A stretch of 64,000 bases of DNA from Polytrichum commune (GCA_950295325.1 OX485804.1:44690429-44754428); one strand, 5' to 3'; shown: positions 49,504-61,189, counted from the stretch's first letter. Translations and numbers: made by a program. Notes: generated from the sequence alone by a model not told the origin.

Positions 49504-49806
49504 ATGCAAAGACTCGCTTGGCAGAGACACACACAAGATGTTCAATCGCAACATTATTGTGATGCCTCGGTGCTTAATATTTTATTGCAATCGGCGCAGG
49601 CTCCGCAGTCTACTACTGCAGGATGTATAAGTAGGTCGTTGGTTTTTGAAGTTGGGTTACCTCCCCACTTCGACGCCATCATGGCCTGCCTCCTCCTGGC
49701 TATGGCACTCGAGAGCTCGGTAAGTTGCAAGCGACGAGCTCCATCAGTGGGGGCTCAGGCGGTGGTGATGATGGAGATGGAGATGACGATGAGGAGAGAA
49801 CGTTAG
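49504..49806 (+). other. Unassigned open frame, possible exon or relic
   Basis: A 100-codon frame in a locally GC-richer patch with a good GTAAGT donor at 49719. In another frame after it comes an acidic Gly/Asp run (GGGDDGDGDDDEERT). No family is recognised and no partner exons were found. It may be a gene relic or chance. Confidence 0.2.
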
Positions 49807-49900
49807 CGAAGCTTTATACGGGTGCAGTGAGCCCCAGTGATGATCGGAATTTGTTGACTTTGGTTTGGTTTTTGTGTTACTAGTTGAAACCCAAGTCCTC

Positions 49901-50405
49901 GATTCCCTAGGGTTTCATGTATTTTGCAAGCTATGATTGGGGAGAACCGGCAGTTAGTTACAGATGAACCGGTTGAGTTTGAGAAAGAACCGGTTGAAGT
50001 TCAGACTGCAGGAAAATTACCGATCATTTAGAGGAATTTATAGAAGAATATACCCCAATTTAATAAAGGAAAACCAGAGGATGTCAACATGTAACCAGTT
50101 GGACTTGCAAACACTAGGATCTCAACCGATTATGTCCAAAAATCTCCCCGATCATTGTTTGCAAGATCGGTTTATAAAGCGAGATTTGCACGCACGATGT
50201 ATGGAACACACTTTTGGAACACACTTCATGAAGCGAAGTGGTCGACATGTCACAAAGTTCGGGAACATATATTCATACGGTCGGACCTTCGGTGTGAGGT
50301 CACATGAGCTTTGTGTTGTAAGAACGATGTTTTGAGGAGGAAAAACTCAAGAAAAACTTCATAGAAGGAAGATGACATTCGTTTGAACTTTGCCTGGGTA
50401 TTTTG
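49901..50405 (+). repeat. Direct repeat unit 1 (interrupted by the hAT-like MITE)
   Basis: GATTCCCTAGGGTTTCATGT, then after the MITE GGTTTATAAAG, GCACGATGTATGGAACAC, CATGTCACAAAGTTCG, CGGACCTTCGGTGTGAGG and TTTGAACTTTGCCT. The second unit is 50943-51200. About 270 bp without the insert. Not assigned to a class. Confidence 0.75.
49931..50157. mobile_element. hAT-like MITE, 227 bp, with 8-bp target duplication
   Basis: Inverted tips CTATGATTGGGGAGA and (reverse of the right end) CAATGATCGGGGAGA. TTTGCAAG is duplicated at 49923-49930 and 50158-50165. The direct-repeat partner of the surrounding DNA has the same site unoccupied at 50965-50972 (GTATTTTGCAAGATCGG), which fixes both borders. 8-bp duplications and short tips suit the hAT superfamily. 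No transposase; it would depend on one elsewhere. Confidence 0.85.
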
Positions 50406-50439
50406 TAGCCTTCCCACTTGACTTTAGCTATGCCTAAAA

Positions 50440-50930
50440 GTTGGTTCTAAAAACACGGCCTTCACACCATCGACACTATCTAGTCTTGAGCTTAGTTGGC
50501 AAATGATGTGGCATGGTTTAAACATGGAGGTTTTAAGCCTCAAGCAGTTGCGTCGACCCTCCCATTGGTACTTAGACATGAGGCAAGAATGTAGGACCTT
50601 TTAAAAGTGTCACCTCCCGCCCTTGTGATTGGTTGCTTTTAGTCTTAGCTATGAGGGCACGAGGAGCTTCATTAACAAAAAACCGATGGTAAGATAGATG
50701 AGTAGTAAGGCATTTTGGGGATGGGACAAAAATTGTCCAACATGTCATTGCTCGGTAGATAAAACAATGAACATTTGTGAAAGCTAGTTAACTAAAACCT
50801 ACTCGAATATATCCGGAGCAAGTTCTTGCAGGTGCATTGGGATAACCATATGCCTCCGCTATAACCGAGAGAGCTTTACCCGGTTTTTAGAAAAAACTTT
50901 GGTTATTTGGTAAAGTCATGTGGGAAGTGG
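50440..50930 (+). repeat. Dispersed repeat, relative of 34150-35250 and 36588-36797 in reverse
   Basis: 50440-50655 is the inverse of 36588-36797, and 50670-50930 is the inverse of the flanks around the 34225-35028 insertion (ATGGTAAGATAGATGAGTAG, TGGGACAAAAA, GAGAGCTTTACCCGGTTTTT, GGTTATTTGGTAAA). This copy is continuous and so shows the older order of parts. Confidence 0.65.
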
Positions 50931-50942
50931 CCATAAGTATTA

Positions 50943-51200
50943 GATTCCCTAGGGTTTCATGTATTTTGCAAGATCGGTTTATAAAGTGAGATTTGCAAGC
51001 ACGATGTATGGAACACTCTTTATGAAGCGAAGTTGTCGACATGTCACAAAGTTCGAGAACATATATTCGTACTGTCGGACCTTCGGTGTGAGGTCACATG
51101 AGCTTGGTGTTGTAAGCACAATGATTTGAGGGGGGGACTCAAGAAAAACTTCATAGAATGAAGATGGACGTTAGTTTGAACTTTGCCTAGGTATTTTGTG
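50943..51200 (+). repeat. Direct repeat unit 2 (holds the empty MITE site)
   Basis: Same order of blocks as 49901-50405 but with TTTGCAAG (50965-50972) present once and no MITE. Scattered substitutions and one short gap separate the units. Confidence 0.75.
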
Positions 51201-51929
51201 GATGTGTGTTCATGGCATGAACACTAAGTATGGTGTGTTTTGAAATACACGAAAGACTATGATCATGTGTATAGTAGAATGCGAATGACATTTTGTCCAT
51301 GAGATTGAAAACTTGTCATTCAGATCATCAAAGTCGATGTTTTGTTTTTCTATCTTTTTATTATCCATAAAGAATTATCATGGTGATAGAATCATACACA
51401 TACTAAACTCAAAAAATATATATAATTAGAATAACTTCTGAATTATTTAAGCTTAATTATTTAAATGTTAATATCTATCTATGGTTAGGCATTTCACTCT
51501 CTCTTTTGTTTTTGTTTTTGCGTGAATAGAGAGAAAAAATTCCCAACCAGTTTTCTTTGGAGATAAACACCATTCAAGGATTGCAAGTCAATAGTTCTCA
51601 TGAATATAGCAATGCCATTGGGAAAACCGTTCACCAATTAGGAGGTTGGCCATGAGCTCAATACCATAAATGGTATGGAGAACCCAAATCCACTTTTCAA
51701 AACAACATTATGAAGAAATTGTGCACACTCTTCCAAAAACAAATTACTTTCTTAAAAAGGAATGGTGCTAAGGGGATTATACCCCCAAATCCAAGACCAC
51801 AATGTTTGTGGTCTTGTGGGACACCTGGGGTTAGTAGAAATAACATAATAATCTTATTTCACCACCACCTAAAATGAAGCAAGGTAGACTCCGCGCTTAA
51901 ATGCAATAATAGCAATAATTTGGGTACCT

Positions 51930-52250
51930 TTATTGGAGTGGTATGTGGATAGGTATGGATTCCAAAACACAAAAAAGATGTGTTCAAAATAGATTGGAAG
52001 ACGTGCTCCATATATGCTAACCAATCTAGGAGGTTCAATAGTGAACATGATTGGGGGAGGACCTATATGACCACTTATTGAGCATACGAATCTTCACTTT
52101 GATAAAGAATAAGATGTTTTGACTTACCCCAAAAAATCTACAAGGCAAACGGCTATAGACACGTTTTGGATTTGTGAATCTTCTCGCACTAATTGCATGT
52201 TGTACATCATACAAGAAGCGGGTGCAAAGAGCAAAGTATCTTAATAACAC
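51930..52250 (-). repeat. Family A dispersed repeat, reverse copy
   Basis: TTGGAGTGGTATGTGG, AAAAGATGTGTTCAAAATAG, GGTTCAATAGTGAACATGAT, GACCACTTATTGAGCATAC and GAATCTTCACTTTGATAAAG follow in the family order. The GTTGGAAGTGC edge is missing. Confidence 0.6.
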
Positions 52251-52740
52251 ACCTCTACCTTACACTGCTATGTATAATGAGAGTGCCTTTATGAATAGGT
52301 TGTCTCTTTACCCATGCAAATTGCCTTGAGCCAAATTTGAATCACAAAAACTTGTTATTTTGATCATTCATCCATATAGCTACGTAACCACAATATCAAA
52401 AATTCAAATTAATGTACTTTGTCCATGTGGTAATAAATACTCAAAACAGTGTAGAATGTCAATAAATTAGCATGGGGCAACTCAATCACACATATCAATG
52501 TAGATAGCCGGACTCTTAAATGACTTCTTTGTTCTGATGACCCAACTTGTCTTAGGAGTTTCAACACACGATCAGTACTAGATAATCAGTAAACTCGAAT
52601 CGAGGTCAAAGCCAGTTTTCAAGTCATAGTTAAATTGGAGTTTATATGCTTATCATGTTCACAATCGAAGTGAGGTTTTTTCTTTCTTAAAATGATGATA
52701 AAAGTTTGTCATCGATTATGTTGATTAGTGAACCTAGATT

Positions 52741-52865
52741 ATAAGTGAGGAGATTTTGAGCACATAGTCCAATCCATTTCAAACACATGTCTTTCAACTA
52801 ATGTTTCCGTTCTTAGGTGATCCTTCATCCACACCTAAAGCACACAACACTCAAACATAGTGAAA
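52741..52865 (+). repeat. Family A dispersed repeat, forward fragment
   Basis: TTTTGAGCACATAGTCCAAT, AAACACATGTCTTTCAAC and CACACAACACTCAAACATAG in order. Just outside the tRNA gene. Confidence 0.6.
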
Positions 52866-52975
52866 GTTACCTTTTAGAGGACAGGGCTGAAATCGGTCAA
52901 TTTTGTTTCCATTTTCCAAAACCACAAATTTAAAAATAAAAATAGAAAAGGGTGAGAACTCTACTCCGAAATCTT

Positions 52976-53058
52976 GTCAGCAGTGGGGTTCGAACCCACG
53001 CCCCCTTACGAAGACCAGAACTTGAGTCTGGCGCCTTAGACCACTCGGCCATGCTGAC
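52976..53058 (-). tRNA. tRNA-Leu (anticodon CAA)
   Basis: 83 nt on the minus strand. The acceptor stem GTCAGCA pairs fully with TGCTGAC. The D arm has the A box GGCCGAGTGGTC. The anticodon stem-loop CCAGA-CTCAAGT-TCTGG gives anticodon CAA. A long variable arm (TCTTCGTAAGGGGGC) marks a class II tRNA, and the T arm is GTGGG-TTCGAAC-CCCAC with the B box. No intron. A TTTT stretch suitable for pol III termination follows downstream at about 52946-52952. CCA is not encoded, as expected for a nuclear gene. Confidence 0.97.
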
Positions 53059-53128
53059 TTATGATTACTAGTACAGATCTCAAGCTTCTGTACAAGAAAT
53101 ATTGAGTACAATATTGGATGTGAAATGA

Positions 53129-53173
53129 TTTATTTTATTTTATTTTATTTTATTTTATTTTATTTTATTTTTT
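53129..53173. repeat. (TTTTA)n microsatellite
   Basis: About eight ATTTT pentamers followed by a T run. It lies upstream of the tRNA gene as the tRNA is read. Confidence 0.9.
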
Positions 53174-53179
53174 CAGAGA

Positions 53180-54172
53180 CAAATGAAATAGTTCTCTTTC
53201 ATTGTCAAAACAAATAACAAGGTCACTGGGATCTGAATCAGAAACAAGGGCAGCTCACTGGGGTGTACATCATGGAACCATAATTAATTAATAAAAACCA
53301 AGGAGGACGACAAGATACCTAAGCATGATTAAGTGAACCAACATTAGTAACAATGTACGGGGAGAACCGGCCATAAAAACAGGAAACTTCTGCATAAAAA
53401 CAGGGAACCAAGGGATCGTACAGTGAATTCTCATGTAAAGTACAAAGTAGAGACCAGCCATTCTCCATATTGAATTGAATCAAAACATATACAGCAAAAG
53501 CTAATCCAACCCAATGACTCCATCCAATTTTTTCTCCAGAGAAGCACACAGTTGTGGAGGTGAGGGCGCCACGATATTCATCTTCTGCACTTCACAAAAA
53601 TGCTCCCAGTCAATTCCCTTTCAATCTTGAGAAAACATCAAGTTTGTTCTCTTAAATCATTCCAATCAGTATGCCACCTACTTGAGCCACAACAGACTTA
53701 AATTGCCAGGATTGAGAAATAAAGCACATGCTCCAACAAAGTTAATTGGTATCAGGTGAAATCCTCTAAAATCTATTTACCGAGGCCTATCTATTACAGT
53801 CCTCTAGAGAAAAATCAAAAAACTAAATCAAATCAAATCAAAAAACTGTCAGGGCAATTGGATGTGCATCCACTAATGCTTCCCTTGAACTTAGAACTAT
53901 GAGAAACATCAGATCACATATATGTAAGCTCCAACTGGAACAATGCATATGATTGATGAGATGATTGTAGATAGGATGGCTTTTGACACTTTTAGCTTAA
54001 AATATCAAGGGTTTAAAGGTCTACATTATGTAATATGTATGGAAGTATTTCTTCACCAACCAACTATCTTCACATCAGAGAAATATACACATATACATAG
54101 GTGATGAAAATCCAAGCGACCGACAACATAGAAACATAGGTCAGGATACTGCATGAACATTTATCCTTCATT
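53180..54172. other. 3' flank of the PUS5-like gene
   Basis: This should contain the 3' untranslated region of the minus-strand gene ending at 54173. The ORF at 53319-53549 (minus) has no recognised family. No dispersed repeat copy is seen. Confidence 0.4.
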
Positions 54173-57100
54173 CTAATTCAAAAAAACTCCAGATTGCAAA
54201 TCTGAAAGTAGGCTTGCCTGGCTTGTAATTGGATGAATAAAGGAGAGCCGCCAAGCATGCAGAAAATAACCACAGTCTCCTGGCAAGGCAAAGGTTGGCC
54301 TTTGATAGCCACTGCCAGTACAAAGTACAAAAGTAAGTCTTTGCAGTGTGGATGTGATGCAAATTTCCAAAGTCGAATATCTACACTTTTTTCAATGTTT
54401 CAAAAAATCTAGGCAAAGTCAACACAGAGTATGAATACTTTGTATTTAAACTGGCTAAGAAACCCCAGATGTCAAAGGGTCCCCATTTTTACATGATTAT
54501 ACAATAACGCCCAGATGTCAATTTAGCTTAAAATGGAACTATGTAGCTCCAATACACGTTTTTGTGCATTGGACACTTTGGGGTAAAATACATTAGATCG
54601 ACCTAGCAGTGGACTTGAGAATAAAGCTCAGAAAATACCCATCCTCTGCTGGATCGAGAATGTCCTGGTCATTGTTTTCAGACATGGCAGTTGACAAATC
54701 ATCTCGTGGCCTTCCCCCTGATATGTAAAGTGGATCGCCTACAAACACAAAACCATCGCAGATGCTTTTTCATCAAGAACTGAAGTACGTCCGAGAAAGT
54801 ACAACCATGGACATTCCGTATTTTAAAGGACCAGGACTGAAGGAATTGCCACATACCAACTAAAGGATGGCCGATAGCTGCTAGGTGTATTCGTATTTGA
54901 TGTGGCCTTCCAGTAAAGATTTGTACCTGCAGATCACTTACTCAAACATAAGGTACTAGAAACCATAGTGCAATATTCCATCACCTTCTACCAAGGAGCC
55001 ACCCTAAAGCCACTTCTGGACTACAACATTCTACAAAACTTCTCTACGAAACACAAAACCTAAACCCTACACCCAACTATATGTCTATGCTGTCACTGTG
55101 GCAATCATGCAGGAAGCTAGATACCTCAACTAATGTTTGCTTGTCCACGATGTTACGCCAGAGCACAGTAATTTTGCTTCGAGAAGCCTTGCCACCTAGC
55201 AACAAAAAAAATGCCTCAAAAATCTTATTGGTCGTTGGAGATCATTTTGTAAGTCCCTAACTGAAAACTTTACTACCTCGTAAAAAGCTCTAAAGAAAAA
55301 GATGCAGTGAATTGGCAACGAGTCCGTACCCCACCATGACATCACTCAATACTTTAAATCTTACAATTAGGAACCAAAGGCATCAGAGGTCGTTTAAAGA
55401 TTCACCCTTTTCTAATGCCATGTAGAGCCCGCCTGCAACTCCTGCGTATTGAACTTTTCCAATTGCAAAATCAGCAAAAACCTGATGAGTGGCAGGGAAT
55501 CCACAGGAACAGATTCAGTACCAATTTGTTCTTTCTTTTGGCATTGTGAGCAATATAAATTCTACCCTTTGAAGGAGCTGAAGGGCCACAACCTCAAAAG
55601 TTAAGGTGTAAAAGAGTCTATTCCTTGTGAATTGGTAATCTTAAAATTCCAGAACCTTTCTTCATATCTGTGCTCAATAAGTGTTCAATACAATCAGACT
55701 TTGAAGAATATCATTCATAACTTATCATCAAGTTCTTTGAAAGTGATACAAAAAATTTAATAAATTGTTCAAATCCCACCTCCATGGCATTATAGAATTC
55801 ATTTGTTCTATCAATACAGAGAAATGTGTCTGCAAGTATGTGATGAAACCTCATCATCCATGATAAGCCCACTCGCTAGAGCCTGATACGTTTTTTGGAT
55901 CCTTCGATCAGCTTCAAGATCCCCTTCTTTACCCCTGCACACACCAGTACAGACATGAAGACTAAAATACTCACATTAAATAATTGTTGTAAGGTAAGCG
56001 GGGCCTAAATCGGTTACTTATCTTGATTGGAAACCTAAATTTGAGTCAGGTGCAAATCTAAAAGAGGTTGGACTACGTGCTCAAAATTTCTTAACCATTC
56101 GGACATAAAGGTCAACATTATTGGCACTCTATTAGATCGTTCAATAAGAAAGAGGGTCTTCACTTTGACAATGAGTAAGATATTCATATGAGCTGCAAAC
56201 ACTATGAGAAAAATGGATATGGCTTCGATTTTAATTTGCTAACCATCTCATACAAATGTACATTTGGTATCATTTGCACCCCATTACACAATTTCAGACC
56301 TGCCAGAAATGCTTGCAGATGTGCCTGCTGCCAGGTCAGCAGCCAGCCTTGACTTTGCAGTTGGGGATTTTGCACATAATAGAACACCTGCAAAAAACAT
56401 TTGTTTGAAGTCACAAACCTGTCTTATTGGACCAATACCACAACATTCTTCACGGCCCAGTTGGAAGCGCTTTCAATGGTAATTTTACCCACATTAATTT
56501 AGTTACAATATAACACACACATAAACTGCATAATAAGGTATCCTTTTCCATCAAGCAGAAGACTCCTTATGTCAAATGAACCAAGGACAAAGGCGTTTCA
56601 CGAAACAAAATTGATGAACTAAGGCCCCCTTTACAACAGAGAGGTTGAGACCTCCAAGATTGAGAGCTCAAAGAAAGGAGCCTTCTCATTGGTGAAAAGA
56701 AGCCTTTAAAGCATGGTTGTTCACTCAAGTCCACTTTACATGAGCTTTCCAATTGGGTAAATGAGCTTTTTACCAGACTTCCAACGTTTAGATGGCACCT
56801 TAATGGATCTTCTGTGGAACAACTCCAACAATATCTCAATCATTATTTACAAACTCTTGTCAAAATCCTAAGCTTCCTCCATGTGGCAGTATAGGAAAGT
56901 CAAGAGTTTGAGCTCTTGTTATGTGGGCCCCAAGCCAATGGGGTTTCAAGCATGCTTTAGCTTGTTATAAATGCCCCTTTGTTAATTATCATTCCCCCCT
57001 TGATGTCTCACTTTGAGGATGGCCACTTTAAACTTGCTCAAAGTCCTGAGAGCTTTCAAGAACATTGGTGAAGTTCTCAATAGTTTGAGCTTTGGACAAA

Positions 57101-60100
57101 AGCTTGTCAACTCCAAGTTACAAACTCGTGAAAATTGCAAGTTCAAACTCTCAACTCGAGCTCTAGTGTAAAAGGGGCCTAAGATGACTGTCCAAAAGAT
57201 GGATACCTGATATATCTATTGAATGTCTAAATTTTCAAAATTAACCAACCTGAGGTTCCTCGTCCAAGTCGATGAATTGGAGCTGGTTTCCAGAGGCGAG
57301 CCTCTTCTGAAGATAAGTTTGAGGAAGTTTGCCAAGTTTTTGCATTTTCTGCAGTATGCCATTGTAGCTGGTCAAGAACTGTTCTTTGTTGGAAGAGTCC
57401 CCCTGGCAAAACTTGTAAACCTGAAGGTTTGTTGACCGCGATCTGAGAAAACCAACATGATTCTTTAAGTTGGTGGGGTGTACACTTCAAGCTTTATGAA
57501 AGATTGGCATTCCCAAATATGACAAAGATGAGCCTGTGGTCATGAATTTCAGGTCTGAAGGCTGTATGAAAGAATGTCAGAATTTGACCGGTAACAAACC
57601 AGCAACTTCTCATTATAAGTGCTAAAAATGATGTGTCGGCAATTTTGCAAAAAACGCAAGTGATTGTTATAGCTTTAAGGATTTAAAAGTTGCTTCTGCC
57701 AAAGCCATACCAATGTTGATGATGCCCATCACATGAAAAAAAATCAGACATGAACATGGGAGAAAATGGTGAGGGCTCTCACAAGATGTTCATCTTCATA
57801 CAGGACTCCAAGTCGATACGGCACATCCGGCTCTCGCCACGGAAGCCTATGATATGATAATTTTTCTCCTCCTCTAAACAACTCCAAGGAAGATGATATG
57901 ATACAAAATTAGTATAACAACCTTTGTGAGAGAAAGATAGTGTGTTGTTCACATTTGACATTCCTGATGTCAGTGTTACGATGTATTACGTCCAAGTGTC
58001 TTTTGATGTCACCTCAAGAATGGAGTGTGTGCTTTAAAATCACAAACACAAGAGATGCAGGCCATCAGTGTATGTCACAAAGACAACCCATATGTATTCG
58101 ACGCCGAGTTTTGTCACCCAATAACTTCGACCTAATTCAAGATGTGAGGAAAAGAGAATAGCAAAATAGAACTTCACACAAAAGAGTACTATCTTGAAGG
58201 ACATGATGCTATTGTCAGGGTTCTCCAAAGCACCCCAGAAGCACACCTTAAGCCCTTAACAGTCCGAGAGCCCATACTACACCTGAAGGTATCATACAGA
58301 GGGGATTAAGAGTACTAGCTAGAAGTGTCAAAATGACCCTATGAGCCCATTTATCATATGCATTATTCCCATTGAAGCATACATACATGTAAATTAAATT
58401 ATAGGGAGACTTGAGCTCATAATAATGACCTTGACGCAAATACATACCATGTACATTTAATCATATTTAGCATTTGGAAGCCCGCTTTTCGATAGGTTGT
58501 GCTAAATATGAATTGCATATCACAGACCAAATAATATTATTCAATACTTGAAGAAAGCATCAATAATTGATGGAAAACATGCAGTTAAAGTTTCAACACC
58601 TGAGTACGAGGTCAGCCATTGTCGTCACGTTTCCATCCACATAGATCTGCTTTGTACAAATGGTGCACCATATCAACAAGGTGATAAATCCAACAGATCA
58701 TATCCTGAAACTGGAGATGAAAGTACTCAAAAATTGCACCTGACCATTCTGAATCCGCTGCAACCATCTGTGCATAAAATCAAACCATTAGGTCTAAGAC
58801 CGTGAGACAACATAGACTCAAATACTAAGCAACTTTAACTACTCATTTGGATGAAACTTCAAATCCTCTAGCACCAGATTTCTAGAAGTGAGCATAATAA
58901 TATGTGGGCCTTGTTCAATTTGGGGTTGTTAGTGTGGGCAGCCCCATTTTTATTAGAAAGTAAAGGGCAGCAACTAAAGAGAGCAACGGGCAATGAGGGG
59001 TATGGAAGCTAGGGATAAGTCTAGGAGAGTTGGGGGCAGGGACATGTTAGGTCATGTGCGCACCCTTGGACAGTCATGACGACTGAACCTATATTAAGGA
59101 TGCATTCAACAAGCAAGGTCGTCAATGTAGTACTTCTTTTAATTATTCAATGCATGTCTTTTATTTTCGTAGGTTATTTCATCACTTCTTGCATGAAAAC
59201 ACATAGTCACGACCTTGCAAGTTAGTAGAGCTAATTTGAACGCAATGTGTATGAGGGCAAGGCAAGACCCAAGGAATGCATGATGCAAAAAAGAAGGATT
59301 GAGGGAAGGAAGGTAAGATTGTAGTTGTTTTTGTTAGATTATATGTAGTCTGTCATCACTTCAATAATGTGGCATCTTGACATAATTTTCTTTCATTGAA
59401 TATTTATGGGGCAATGTTATGGGGTCAATATTGGAAGAACCAGAGGTGAAAGAATGTAATAAGAGGTGAGAAAGTGGAGAAATTGCCTAGAGGCTTTACA
59501 TACCATTTAAGTACTAGGCTGACACTCTTAAACCCAAAAAGTATTTCTCCACCCTAAAAATATATTGCAGTTGAAATTCTTACGGAAACCTGTTAGTAAT
59601 CCCTACTGAGAAACATGTAGGTAAACACTTGGGAGAGTTTTATACCCTTGTTTCGAGGCTGACTCCTTGTACCTTGATGAGTAATACTCCAATAAGCTTG
59701 GAGCTGCTGCTGCATCAATTCAAGCAATTCTTGAGCAGATTGCACCTCAAAAAAATAAACACAATTGACCCTATTGTGGGCAGTTCCAACTCCGCAAACA
59801 ATTCTGACCATCGGATCCGAGTCGGGAATGGTCTCATCCCGATCGCAAATTGAGATGAATCACAAACATTGTCATTTCAAGTTTCATCAGAATCGGAGTT
59901 TAGATGCAAAAAAGCTATAAGTGGTCAAATTGAAGATTATCTTCTCTTCAAGTGATTGAATAGACCTTGTAAATTGTGACGCTCACTATTGAACCTAGAA
60001 TGCTTCAGAATTTTTGAGCACATAGTCCAATCTCTATCTCATTGGAACTTGTCATTTTGGTGGTCATTCTTAACTAGAAATCTTGCCATATACCACTCAA

Positions 60101-60351
60101 ATATAGGCGTCCAATTAAGAAGAATGACCGCAACGCACACACTTCATGTACACATTACATCATCTCAAAGCCCTGGAACCCTAACATCTGAACACAAATT
60201 TGATACCTCGAAATCTAAGGAGCAAGGTAAAAAAACGCTGGAACCGAAGCTAACCTGGGGATGCATTTGACGGACACTTCACAATGTCTGTGTACCAAAG
60301 CCCTTCGTTTAGCTCTGGCCATGGCTTGCCTATCCACATTGCCTGCTCCAT
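54173..60351 (-). CDS. PUS5: PUS5-like RluA-family RNA pseudouridine synthase (one N-terminal exon unresolved)
   Basis: RNA pseudouridine synthase fold. Exons (gene order): 60351-60255 (start MEQAMWIGKPWPELNEGL; an in-frame TGA lies just upstream), [gap], 58767-58740, 58646-58600, 57873-57783, 57442-57250, 56387-56300, 55934-55850, 55481-55406, 55195-55125, 54926-54857, 54738-54639, 54311-54173. From 58767 on all phases agree (about 329 residues). Seen: S4-like part (WLQRIQNGQ, IYVDGNV, LSYHRLPWREPD), NKPSGLQVLPGGLF, HRLGRGTSG, VLLCAKS, FTGRPHQIRIHLAAIGHPLV, GDPLYISGG, and the plant tail GYQRPTFALPGDCGY. Canonical RluA enzymes have HRLDxxTSG; here the catalytic Asp is Gly, which I recall for the plant subfamily too, so activity is uncertain. 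The exon joining 60255 to 58767 is unresolved. Intron 56388-57249 holds a foldback element. Confidence 0.9.
55991..56240 (-). repeat. Family A dispersed repeat inside a PUS5-like intron
   Basis: GGGCCTAAATCGGTTACTTA, CTTGATTGGAAACCTAAATT, AGGTTGGACTACGTGCTCAA, GGTCTTCACTTTGACAATGA and ATTCATATGAGCTGCAAACA in family order, in the intron between exons 55934 and 56300. Reversed relative to 59769-60131. Confidence 0.6.
56623..57179. repeat. Foldback MITE, family D, in a PUS5-like intron
   Basis: The tips GGCCCCCTTTACA and TGTAAAAGGGGCC are inverted, and TAA stands on both outer sides (56620-56622, 57180-57182), as in PIF/Harbinger-type elements. The sub-terminal GAGCTC/GAGAG blocks are also mirrored. 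557 bp; the ORF at 56567-56839 is an artefact of it. A truncated relative is at 18300-18585. Confidence 0.7.
59769..60131 (+). repeat. Family A dispersed repeat, near full-length forward copy
   Basis: Left edge CCCTATTGTGGGCAGTTCCA ACTCCGC, then CATCGGATCCGAGTCGGGAA, AAGATTATCTTCTCTTCAAG, GAGCACATAGTCCAATCTC, ACCACTCAAATATAGGCGTC and right tip CAATTAAGAAGAATGACC. It is the reverse of 47004-47340 and sits in intron 1 of the PUS5-like gene. 363 bp. Confidence 0.75.
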
Positions 60352-61189
60352 GTCTCAATTCAAGCTCCCTTGCAATTGTACAAGAGCTAAAACTTGGCAG
60401 AAAATTCTTCTCCTCCTTTTTAGTGTAAAACCATAATTTTTCTAGGATTTAGATTGCCACTGAGCGATGGTGGTACAAGCAACATCTAATGTTCTCACAT
60501 AAGTTAGGGATTCTTGAGTTCATTCCAGTTTGGGTTCAAATATGAGCTCAATTGCAAGCTACCTTTTAGGGTTTCCATCCTGCAAATTTGCCTACAGGGA
60601 ATAATTTTGGTGTGTGGATTTTGTTGTAAGGTAGATGGCTCTTAAATGGTTACAGAACTTGGACAACTGCCAAAATAACTTTAGTTAACTAAAAAGAATT
60701 CAATACATTTTAGGGAACAACTATAGTTAACTAGAAAATTTTAAGATCATATTCAAGAACAACTATACTTAACTAGAAAAATTCCAAGTAGTTGGCCTCT
60801 TGATTTGCTTCACTTGAAGGTCTTTAATATGCTCGGGCCATCAAGAAACGCCTTCATACAACCCAGAACAACCTCCATGTACACCAACACAAATAACACA
60901 ACAACACTGCAACAGAACTTCGTGAACACGTTGTACTCAACTTTGGTTGACTAGATATGACAATAGTTAACTACATTTTATGACACGTCAAATTGTGAAC
61001 AACTATAGTCGCGAAAGGCAACTACTTAACTAATAGTTGAATCAGTTGGTTAGTTGTCACGAACACTAAATGTAAACCTAACATTATTTGTCATTCCTTG
61101 TAAAAGAATTTGGGCATAGCTCACTTGTCCTCAGACATGAAACACGTGGTCGGTATGAGATGGTTAGCATATCCAAATTGGGGCCGTAG
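60352..61189. other. Upstream region of the PUS5-like gene
   Basis: Promoter side of the minus-strand gene. 60650-61070 has a dispersed AACTATAGTTAACTAG-like motif that recurs about eight times with variable spacing (GTTAACTA, AGTTAACTAGAAAA), forming a loose AT-rich cluster. No gene seen. Confidence 0.4.

Noticed and set aside
49504-49806. Chloroplast RETICULATA-like gene
   Set aside because: Only a vague Gly/Asp-rich run in a different frame; no diagnostic motif.
49901-51200. Long terminal repeats of a retroelement
   Set aside because: The direct repeats flank only about 540 bp, lack a primer-binding site, polypurine tract and matching target duplication, and the interior matches other spacer repeats; left as unclassified.
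54600-54638. PUS5-like frame reading on to a stop after DGYFLSFILKS
   Set aside because: A GT donor at 54638 joins in phase to the exon at 54311, whose GYQRPTFALPGDCGY matches the family tail; the read-through is intron.
56567-56839. 90-codon minus-strand frame
   Set aside because: It lies almost wholly within the family D foldback element in an intron.
59593-59811. 72-codon minus-strand frame as a separate gene
   Set aside because: Its first third is a family A repeat edge; the rest may be a short exon of the PUS5-like gene but is no gene on its own.
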